Below are positions 50,001 to 57,630 of a stretch of 61,326 nt of DNA, in pieces (within the stretch, counting starts at the first letter, position 1; every line of letters begins with the position of its first letter). Origin of the DNA: Thecamonas trahens ATCC 50062 (lineage: Eukaryota; Apusozoa; Apusomonadida; Apusomonadidae); contig NW_013657667.1 in assembly GCF_000142905.1 (NCBI RefSeq), positions 421,854 through 483,179 of the forward strand, written 5' to 3'. Made by a program: the position numbers and the translations under genes. The notes below the pieces were generated by a model, which worked only from the letters and a program-made list of their open reading frames with translations, was not told where the DNA came from and ran no database searches.

Positions 50001-50723
50001 GTCTTGAATCTCGAGCTGTAGTCATGGATCCACATTGCCGTGAGCCGTGAGTTGTCGTGACAAAAAAAAACTCGCACCACACCCAAAAAAAAGCTTCTCC
50101 AATTTGGCCAGCGGCCGAAAGTGCGCCACGGCTTGCAAGTAGCTTTGCTGCAACTGCGCCACCATGCCAAGCCATGCCCAGAGTGAACGAATCACGGGGA
50201 GAGAGAGGGGGGGGAGGGGGGGGGGGGGAGGAGGGGGGATGGACAATGACCAATACAGAAGGTAGCTTGAAAGGCTATCGCCTCCTTGCCGCCAGCAGCC
50301 TTGCGGAGCGCTGAATGACAACGGCAAGTGGAAAGGGGGTGACGATTGCCAGAACGAAGCGACATGAAGGTGGACCGACGACGGGGCAGAGCTCTGGGAC
50401 AGGAAGAGGAGGGGGGGGAGGGGGGGGGGGGGGGGGGAGGAAGGGGGTATACATACGGCAACTAGGAAGTTTGTGTCTCCAGACTCGCCCTCTGCGCTTT
50501 GTGAGAAGAGGGTCTTGGTCGAGGTGGGAGGCCAAACGCTTGCGCGACACCAGAGCTCCCATGTGGTGTCTACGTCGCATGCGCGGGCAAGAACTGGTGT
50601 ATGCTGGACAACAACGCCGGAGCCCCATGTACCTGACGAGTCGAGTACAATGGAGCCCTGGGTGGTGAGTACAAGTAGTGCAGCCACCAGGCCCAGGCCA
50701 AGTATGACCCGGTGGAGAGCCAT
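47034..50723 (-). CDS. LamG-domain receptor-like protein with five membrane spans
   Basis: Exons 50457-50723 and 47034-50015 join in phase 0 to give about 1,082 residues. A signal peptide (MALHRVILGLGLVAALLVL) leads two concanavalin/LamG-like domains, about residues 30-231 and 254-474. These have repeats of WVHLALVHE or WTHVAVVRD, LYRNGVYMAS or FYINGAHVATVG, and VAEIRVWN or LADLRIWS. A Pro-rich stalk (about 491-531) and a small EGF-like Cys cluster follow. Five hydrophobic spans come next (about 606-626, 680-700, 711-731, 754-777, 782-807), then a Ser/Pro-rich cytoplasmic tail. The splice joins FLVA to LEIQDSGVP, completing a LamG strand. It is probably a surface adhesion or signalling protein. 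No ligand or partner can be read from the sequence. The membrane part does not match a family I know. Confidence 0.85.
50016..50456 (-). other. Intron of the LamG receptor gene with C-run tracts
   Basis: Sense-strand donor is GTATGT after TAGTTGCC and the acceptor is GACTACAG before CTCGAG. On the coding strand it has two long C-rich tracts, opposite the plus-strand G runs at about 50410-50443 and 50201-50238. Confidence 0.85.
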
Positions 50724-50854
50724 ACGCGTGGGGTGGAGTGTGAGTTGCTCGCGAGCAAGTTAGTCACACGCTGCCCGGTCAGCGGTGCGCGTGCCACAGG
50801 CCCGGTGTGACGGGGCGGGGTGGGCTCTTCCTCGGCCTTTCACGCACTGTCGTT

Positions 50855-53454
50855 TTACGCTTGTGGGAAGAGATGCGCATAGGGGTTCGAGGACGAGGTG
50901 GGGGCGGGGGCAGGAGCGGAGGTTGTGGCAGATCTGGGTGGGTGGCCTGGCGTCGTCGTCGGCATCGACGGCATAGGGTAGACCGACGACGCGGGTGTCG
51001 ACGACGGGTAAAGGCCGGGGTAAGAGGTGTACGAGCTGGGCGCAGGGGCGGCAGCGCCATACGGTGAGGATGAGAGGCCCGGGTAGCCCGCAAGTGGCTG
51101 CGGCTGGTATCCCGCGACAGGCGCGGGCATGTCCTTTGCCTTTGCCTTGGACTTGGACTTGGACTTGGACTTGTCCTTCTTCTTCTTCTTCTTCTTGGGC
51201 TTGGACTTGCGCCTGCGACGGACGTGGATGCGCTGCGGGGCTGACGGGTCCTCGAACGAGTACGACGGGACCGAGGTGGCGGCGGGCTGCACACGCGGCG
51301 CGTTGCGGTCCGGGTAGTTGTCGGGATTGAGGCGCGGGTCCTCAAACGTGGTCTTCCGCGAGTTGTGGTCGACATAGTAGACGCGGCCGTCGGGCGCGGT
51401 CCGCTCCTCCCAGAACGGCGGCAGCTCCTTCGGCGGCTTCCACACCGTGCCGACCTTGTGGTTGTCAGGTAAGCGGCCGTCGGCCTCGCGAATGGCGATC
51501 TCAAGCGTGGCCGCCTCGAGCGCCTTGGGTGGGTGCAGTTGTTGATGGTGTCACGGAGCTGGGCGTACTTCCAGTTCTCGATGTCCGAGACCTTACCGTG
51601 GCACTCGGCCTCGGCGTCCATGTCAAAGCCGTCCGAGCCACCTGCGCCAGCCGGAACTCCTCCGTAGTCAGCGGCGTCGAACGAGTACGAGTAGTACTCG
51701 GCTGACGACGCCGACGAGCCCGAGTCAGATTCGGGCCGGGTCGTCCGCATCGCCACAGACCCGGTCGGCTGGGTGTACTTGGTCAGGTCAAGGTTGGCGT
51801 AGTTGAACGGAGAGGCGGCAGCTCCGGTCGGCGCGGCCGCGGCCGCGGGTGCCGTGCTCGACGGCGCTGCAGACGATGGCAGGGTGTACGGCATCTGCCC
51901 TGCAAGTGCCGGGTTGGCCGATCCTGGGAGTGGCGCCGGCGAGAACGACGCCAGACCGGTGGGAGTGAACGCGCCGGCTGCTGGTGGAAAGTAGGCCGGA
52001 GCCTGCGCCGACGGCTGCTGCAGCTGCGGCTGCGGCTGCGTCTGCGACAGGTGTGGTGCGTGGCCCAGCACCGGGGGATGCTGCGGCTGAAAGGCCGGAA
52101 CAGCCGGTGTCGCAGGCTCAAACGACGGTGCCACAGGCTCAAACGACGGTGGCGCAACCTCAAACGACGGTGGTGCAGGCTGGAATGACGGTGGTGCAGG
52201 CTCGAACGACGGCGGCGCGTCGATGGCCGGTGGAGGGGCTTGCTGCCGGGCCTCCTCGGCCTTGCGGCGCTCCTCTTCGGCCCTCCGGCGCTCCTCTTCC
52301 ATCTTGCGCATCTCTTGCTGGAACTTGAGGCGTTCTTCCTGGGCCTTGCGGCGCTCCTCCTCCAACTGTGCCATCTGCCGCTGCAGCGCGAGCTGCTCGT
52401 CAGAGACCGGGGCGAGCTGGACTGGGGCGGGAGTGGGGGCTGCGGCGGGAGTGGGGGCTGCGGCGGGAGTGGGCGCGGGGGCGGGGGTGGCGGCGGGAGC
52501 AGGGGTGGAGTTTGCAGCAGCGGCTTGACGCTGCGCCATCTCGGCCTCGAGCATGGTACTCTGTCGCTTCAGCTCTTCGAGCTTGCGGGTCTGCTCCTCG
52601 AGATCGCGCTGCTGCTTGGCGAGCTGTGCAGCTCGCTGTTGCTCCATCAGGTAGTGCTGCTGCTGGAGGAGCACATCATGCTGTGGTGGGCTGGCCGCCA
52701 CAGCAGGTGCAGGCGCCGCAGGTGTAGGCGTGGCAGGTGTAGGCGTGGCAGCAGGCGCGGTAGCGGCAGGCGCGGCAGCGGAAGGCTCCGGTGCTGCGAC
52801 GGCCGTGTGCCCGTCGAGGAAGGCCAGATCTCCCAGCGGCTGTGTTCGACAGCATGCGCGGGTCGGACCCCACGTTCCAGGAAGGTAAGTGTGGGAGGGA
52901 ACGCAGAAGGGAGGAGAGCAGTGGGGGAGGGCAGGGGAAGGCAGGAACCGAGATAGGGAGAGAAAATGCAAAGACATGGCCACAATCCAGATGTGGTTGG
53001 AGAGGGGGGAGGGGGGGGAGGAGAGGGGGGGAGGGGGGGAGGGGGGAGAGAGACCGGAAGAACACCTCTGAGAGCGTACCTGTGGAACGGCGGGAGTCGC
53101 TGGCGGAGGCTGCGGGTCAGCAGCAGGAGCAGAGAGAGCAAAGTGCGGTGCAAGCTCGTCAAAGAGTGAGACCTGGGAGGCGGGCGAGCTGATGCTCGTT
53201 GTAGGCAGAGGCGCTGGCTCCACGGCGGCGTCGAGCAGCGAGGACGTTGCTGACGAGACGGACGACGTCGGCGACGCTGCAGCAGCTGGGACACCAGCTG
53301 GGGCAGCTGGGGCGCCTGTCACCGGTGCAAGCTGCACACCCGCCACTCCAGGTGACGGGCTCTCATCAGATGACGCCACCGGCACTGCTTCGGGTGTAAA
53401 GGCGGTCATGAAAGCCTGTACATCTGGGTGAGGGCTTTCGTCTGCCGATGCCAT
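50855..53454 (-). CDS. WW-domain protein with Pro/Gln-rich and Lys-rich regions, one frame break
   Basis: Exon 1 is 53080-53454 ([16 protein letters not shown]...), exon 2 is 50855-52839, about 786 residues after repair. In order: Ser/Ala/Pro-rich head, Gln/Glu/Arg coiled coil ([18 protein letters not shown] and [12 protein letters not shown]), repeats of PPSFEPA, a Pro-rich region, and a [12 protein letters not shown] patch. Next come [20 protein letters not shown] and [17 protein letters not shown], and a WW domain ([20 protein letters not shown], ending KTTFEDPR, with Phe for the second Trp). A Lys/Ser basic run and a Pro/Ser/Tyr tail follow. The frame changes near 51524-51531, where one C appears missing from a CCCACCC context. 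WW domains bind Pro-rich ligands. The Lys run suggests nuclear or RNA-related work, which is inference. Confidence 0.75.
52840..53079 (-). other. Intron of the WW-domain gene with C-rich tract
   Basis: Sense-strand donor is GTACGC after CCACAG and the acceptor is GAACACAG before CCGCTGG. It is 240 bases and stays open in frame, so retention would not stop translation. CCCCCCTCCCC-type tracts occupy the part opposite plus-strand 53005-53050. The donor is clear. The acceptor is chosen for phase and consensus and is less certain. Confidence 0.65.
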
Positions 53455-53998
53455 GGCCGACGGAGAAGAACCAAGTCGAGTGACCGCCACAAGGGTTCGG
53501 TCGCAATCGGTAATCAAGCAATTCGTGCGTCATTCGAGAACAAACAGCAGGAGGTGGGGGGTGGGGGGTGGCTGGGTGGAAAAAAATTGATTGGCCAACC
53601 CGTTGCTGCTTCGCTTCGTTCAACTCGTTCTGTGAATGGCGACTACGGTCCAAATTATGCCAGCGAAGGACACATTTCTATTCGACTAGGTACGTACTGG
53701 CACGATAGCAAGGCGCGGACTGAACCCATCACCACACCCACTACTGCCCCCACCACCACCACCACCACTCGGAGCATGCATACACTGTATGCACTCCGCC
53801 AACATGGGTGTGGGGCCTTGGCGAGGAAGGCAAGAGTGGGAGCAGGGAGTGTGTGGCGGTGGCCAACACGGATTGTTTGATTTCCGTGTTTGTATGACTT
53901 TGTCGCATGCTGGGAGACGGGGAGGATGGGCATGGTGCAGAGCGGGATGACTCACAGCAAGACGTGGTGATTACAGTCGAGGAACTTCACAACCAAAC
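53455..53998. promoter_or_regulatory. Divergent intergenic region upstream of eS12
   Basis: About 540 bases between the WW gene and eS12 starts. They contain a GGTGGGG stretch (53550-53575), a CCA/CAC trinucleotide tract (about 53730-53768), and an A/C-rich leader ending ACAACCAAAC before the eS12 ATG. No other gene was seen. Short frames on either strand are low in complexity. Confidence 0.5.
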
Positions 53999-54448
53999 AT
54001 GGCTGAGAACGGAGACGTCGTTGCTATTGACACCGAGGTGATGGAGGAGGTTGAGCAGGTTGAGACCGGCCCCATGGACCCCATGGACGCCCTCAAGGTC
54101 GTCCTGCGCAACGCGCTCATCCACGACGGGCTCGCCCGCGGCCTCCGCGAGGCTGTCCGCGCCCTGGACCGCAAGGAGGCCCACCTGTGCCTCCTCGCCT
54201 CCAACTGCTCGGAGCCGGCGTACACCAAGCTCGTCTCGGCACTCTGCAACGAGCACCAGATCCAGCTCATCCAGGTGGAGTCGAACAAGGAGCTCGGCCT
54301 CTGGGCCGGCCTCTGCAAGCTCGACGCCGAGGGCCAGCCCCGCAAGGAGGTTGCCTGCTCGTGCGTGGTCATCCGTGACTACGGCGTCCAGTCGCACGCC
54401 CTTGACGTCCTCCAGGAGTACCTCAAGGCCCAGCAGGACGAGGAGTAA
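53999..54448 (+). CDS. RPS12: Small-subunit ribosomal protein eS12 (RPS12)
   Basis: A 149-residue intronless protein with the full eS12 family profile: an acidic N terminus ([20 protein letters not shown]), then the L7Ae-like core. Key blocks include [63 protein letters not shown], and [11 protein letters not shown] at the C terminus. The protein sits in the beak of the 40S subunit. Codon use is strongly biased to C-ending codons, as expected for a highly expressed gene. The kinesin gene follows in the same direction after 320 bases. Confidence 0.97.
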   Translation: MAENGDVVAIDTEVMEEVEQVETGPMDPMDALKVVLRNALIHDGLARGLREAVRALDRKEAHLCLLASNCSEPAYTKLVSALCNEHQIQLIQVESNKELGLWAGLCKLDAEGQPRKEVACSCVVIRDYGVQSHALDVLQEYLKAQQDEE

Positions 54449-54768
54449 GCGCTGCAGCACGTCCTGCAGCCCTGCCGCCGCTGTCGCCTTGAATGGTCGA
54501 CACGCTGTGTGGCGCTTGGGGTTGTGGGTGTGTTAAACCGACTCATCATCGATCAACTGTCAGCCCTCTCGCTCCCTCCCCATCGATCTCCTTGTCCCCA
54601 ACACTGCGCTGTTGCCGTGGTGGTTGCACACGGCTTGGCGCCAAACAGAGCACCCGTCGACTGCACCCACACACTCCACCACACACACACATACACACAC
54701 ATACACACACACACACGCATACATACATACATACATACATACGCATACATACATACCTACACATACTC
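54449..54768 (+). promoter_or_regulatory. Spacer upstream of the kinesin gene with CA/CATA leader
   Basis: The 320 bases hold the 3' end of eS12 and a long CA then CATA tract (about 54680-54766) that touches the kinesin start codon. The reading frame is open through it, but it would translate as His/Thr/Tyr/Ile repeats, so the first ATG after the tract was chosen as start. Confidence 0.6.
54680..54766 (+). repeat. (CA)n/(CATA)n microsatellite
   Basis: ACACACACATACACACAC passes into ACATACATACATAC units with a few point changes, and ends three bases before the kinesin ATG. Confidence 0.9.
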
Positions 54769-56616
54769 ATGTCGGTCCACCAGCTGCGATACTCGCGCAC
54801 AGCAGGCACGGCTCCGCAGGCCAACACCAACAACGCCTCGGAAAGGGTCAAGGTCGTTCTCCGCGTCCGCCCCACCATCGACGAGGACCTCTCCAACGCA
54901 CGGACGCAAGATGATCTGGTGGTGGGCGTCAAGGTGGCAGCAAACAACAGGGCCATCTCGCTCAGCCAGCCGCTGTTTGACTCGCGCGAGTTCCGCGCCG
55001 ACGCCGTCCTGGGCCCGCAGGCGACCCAGGATGACATGTATGCCGCCGTCGCCGCGCCCGTCGTCGACCAGGTCCTTGCAGGCTTCAACGGCACCGTCAT
55101 GGCGTACGGGCAGACGGGCTCGGGCAAGACGTACACCGTGTTTGGGCCCGAAGAGACCGTGGAGCGGAGCGGCGATCCAAACTACTTTGAAAAGTGCGGC
55201 GTCATTCCGCGGGCTATCGACCACGTCTTTGAGCACATCAACGCGTGCAAGGAGACGACCGAGTTCCGCGTCGCCATCTCGTGCCTTGAGATCTACATGG
55301 AGTATGTCATGGACCTGTTTGACCTCGACAAGGCCAACATGGCTGTCCGTGAGGACCCCGAGTCCGGCGTCTTTGTCGAGGGCATGCAGCGCATCGCCGT
55401 CGCCTCGCCCTTTGACGCCCTCGTCCTCATCCAGGAGGCCTTCAAGAATCGCGCCATTTCGCAGACGTACATGAACAAGACGTCGTCGCGCTCGCATGTC
55501 ATCGTCTTCATCTCGGTCGAGCAGCGCCCCATCGCGCCGCTTCCCGGCTCGCCCAACGCCGGCGGCCTTCGCCCGGTCAAGTCCGGCCTCCTCACCCTCG
55601 TCGACCTTGCAGGCTCGGAGCGGGTCTCAAAGTCCGGCTCAGACGGCCAGCGCCTTCGCGAGGCTAAGCGCATCAACCAGTCGCTCTGTGCGCTCGGAAA
55701 CTGCGTCGCCGCCCTCTCCGAGCGCAAGCCCGACCGCCACATCCCCTACCGCAACTGTAAGCTCACCCGCATCCTTACAGACTCGCTCGGCGGCAACACC
55801 AAGACCTGCCTTGTCGCCACAATCTGCCCCACCGTCTACAACTACGAAGAGTCCATCTCCACCTGCCTTTTTGCCACCCGCGCCATGTCAGTTCGGACCC
55901 GCGCGCGCGTCAACGTCACCGACGCCTTCTCCGGCGAGCCGCCCAAGCCGATACAGCAGGCGCTGCCGCTCCCGCCCGCTCTCGCTGCCTCGTCCTCGTT
56001 TGATCGCAACCTCGCTGCCCGAACCTACTCGCCGCCGCCGAGCTCAGCCCGCAAGTCGCGCGCTCCCGCCGCTGCTGGCGGCGCTACCTCGGCCGGAGCG
56101 CTAGAGCCCGAGTACGAGTACTACGAAGAGGAGGTCGTCCTCGGCGACGATGAGGTCCAGCTCCTCGCCTCCACTGGCCGCACCACGGGTCTTACCACGA
56201 TCCACCCCTCCTTGCGCTCCTCGGGCTTGCTCGCCTCGCCGGCTCGCGCAGACTCGCGCGAGCTCATCGCCGCTAACCGTGCTCTCCGCTCGCAGGTGGC
56301 CAACCTCGAAGCCGCGCTCTCCGCCGACGTCGTTCCCAAGTCGCACATCGACGAGCTGTGGAAGAAGCGCGAGCACGAGCTCGTCGCCAAGTTTACCCGC
56401 ATCATCACCCACATGCAGTCTCAGATCGAGAAGCAGGCTGCCACCATTGTCTCGCTCCAGCAGCGCCTCGACGCCGCCGCGGCTCCAGCCGCCCCGCCCG
56501 CGGCCTCGCCCGCACGCTCAGATGGCGACATTGAGCAGCTTGTCGCTGGCCTCCTCTCCATCCCTTCCATCCGCACCAAGCTCCAGACACACATCGCCGC
56601 CACGCCCGGCTCGTGA
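54769..56616 (+). CDS. N-terminal-motor kinesin
   Basis: A 615-residue intronless kinesin. The motor (about residues 20-375) begins RVKVVLRVRPTIDED and has P-loop GQTGSGKT (about 114-121), switch I NKTSSRSH (about 236-243), switch II LVDLAGSE (about 277-284) and the microtubule-facing HIPYRNCKLTRILTDSLGG. All nucleotide-contact motifs are intact. The tail is short: a Ser/Pro-rich linker, an acidic EYEYYEEEVV patch, and one coiled coil (about 497-577; LRSQVANLEAALS, IEKQAATIVSLQQRL). A short tail with one coil suggests a dimeric motor. The subfamily cannot be fixed by eye. ATP-driven plus-end movement is expected from the N-terminal motor position. The next gene starts 34 bases after the stop. 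Confidence 0.95.
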   Translation: MSVHQLRYSRTAGTAPQANTNNASERVKVVLRVRPTIDEDLSNARTQDDLVVGVKVAANNRAISLSQPLFDSREFRADAVLGPQATQDDMYAAVAAPVVDQVLAGFNGTVMAYGQTGSGKTYTVFGPEETVERSGDPNYFEKCGVIPRAIDHVFEHINACKETTEFRVAISCLEIYMEYVMDLFDLDKANMAVREDPESGVFVEGMQRIAVASPFDALVLIQEAFKNRAISQTYMNKTSSRSHVIVFISVEQRPIAPLPGSPNAGGLRPVKSGLLTLVDLAGSERVSKSGSDGQRLREAKRINQSLCALGNCVAALSERKPDRHIPYRNCKLTRILTDSLGGNTKTCLVATICPTVYNYEESISTCLFATRAMSVRTRARVNVTDAFSGEPPKPIQQALPLPPALAASSSFDRNLAARTYSPPPSSARKSRAPAAAGGATSAGALEPEYEYYEEEVVLGDDEVQLLASTGRTTGLTTIHPSLRSSGLLASPARADSRELIAANRALRSQVANLEAALSADVVPKSHIDELWKKREHELVAKFTRIITHMQSQIEKQAATIVSLQQRLDAAAAPAAPPAASPARSDGDIEQLVAGLLSIPSIRTKLQTHIAATPGS

Positions 56617-56650
56617 CAACGTCCGCCTTTCGTTCCCCAAATCCGCCCCA

Positions 56651-57610
56651 ATGAAAGCAACCAGTCTGATCGCGAACAGCGCGACTGCTCGCCAGCTGAC
56701 TCGTGCCCTCCGCTCCACCATCAACACTCCCCACCCGTCCATGCTCGGCTTTAATACTTCGCGATCACTTCCTGCACCGCACACGCTAGCACTCGAGCCG
56801 ATGCCTTCGTCGTCTGCCTCGCATGGCCAGTCGCGCGGAGGCTTCCTGGCGGCAGGTGGTGTCGGAAAAAGCCGCAGTTTGACTGATCGGCAAAGACGCG
56901 CCGATCAACCGCTTCCGCCATCGCCACGGGAGCGAAAGCGGAAGCGGACACTGCTGCGGCAGGCGACAAGCCCACCATCAGGCTCGCAAATGACCCAGCC
57001 GACCCAGCTAGTCACCCACATGGGACAGCTCTCGCCGCTCTCCCAGCTATCGGCCAAGCTCTCGGCGCTCCAGGATCCGCCACTCCGCGGCGCGTCTGCC
57101 GTCGTCCCCTCGCACCCTCTCCCGTCGACGAGCGCGAGCTTTGCGCCTCGGCCGCGGCCGGCAAGCACCAGCTCGCTTCGCCGGCTCTCGATGGGCGCTA
57201 CGCCGCCGGATAGTCAGGCGGCGCTCAGCGGCGAGGCCGGGTCGGCGCGAGCCGGACGGACCACGAGCGCGCTGCTGGTCGAGCTGGCGCCATCGCACGA
57301 TGTGGCCGACTCGTTGCTGTTTATGCGCGAGCAGATGGTGGCACTCGGGAAAAGAATGCAGCGGCTGGAGGATGCTGTTGCGAGCCTCTCGTCCACTGCT
57401 AGTTGTCACCGACGAGGTGACGACGATGTTGACCAAGAATCGTCCGGCTCGTCGACCCGCGGCGGGAGCGACGACGATGACGATGGAAGCGGCCGGCGCG
57501 CGCCCGAGCTCGCCAACGACGACGACCCCATCGCTGCCCAGCACACGCACGCCCTCAAGCGCCGCATCGAGCTCATCATCCGCAAGCACCACTCTGAGGT
57601 GGGACGGTAG
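56651..57610 (+). CDS. Hypothetical Ser/Pro-rich protein
   Basis: A 319-residue intronless frame starting MKATSLIANSATARQL, 34 bases after the kinesin stop. It is Ser/Pro/Gln-rich with basic patches (PRERKRKRTLL), a repeated MTQPTQLVTHMGQLSPLSQL region, a possible short coil (FMREQMVALGKRMQRLEDAV), an acidic stretch (GGSDDDDDGSGRR), and a helical C terminus (ALKRRIELIIRKHHSE). No family is recognised. Composition is coding-like rather than shadow-like, and the stop lies 20 bases from the convergent XRN stop. It could be a small cytoskeletal or regulatory protein, without evidence. Confidence 0.6.
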   Translation: MKATSLIANSATARQLTRALRSTINTPHPSMLGFNTSRSLPAPHTLALEPMPSSSASHGQSRGGFLAAGGVGKSRSLTDRQRRADQPLPPSPRERKRKRTLLRQATSPPSGSQMTQPTQLVTHMGQLSPLSQLSAKLSALQDPPLRGASAVVPSHPLPSTSASFAPRPRPASTSSLRRLSMGATPPDSQAALSGEAGSARAGRTTSALLVELAPSHDVADSLLFMREQMVALGKRMQRLEDAVASLSSTASCHRRGDDDVDQESSGSSTRGGSDDDDDGSGRRAPELANDDDPIAAQHTHALKRRIELIIRKHHSEVGR

Positions 57611-57630
57611 CGACGGGCTGTAAACTCTGC

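Noticed and set aside
52878-52890. Perfect plus-strand donor GTAAGT at 52884
   Set aside because: It lies opposite the WW-gene intron. No plus-strand coding motif or acceptor partner was seen, so chance is more likely than an antisense gene.
54493-54768. Kinesin start at 54493
   Set aside because: The extension passes through the CA/CATA repeat and gives only Thr/His/Tyr repeats. Kinesin homology begins after 54769.
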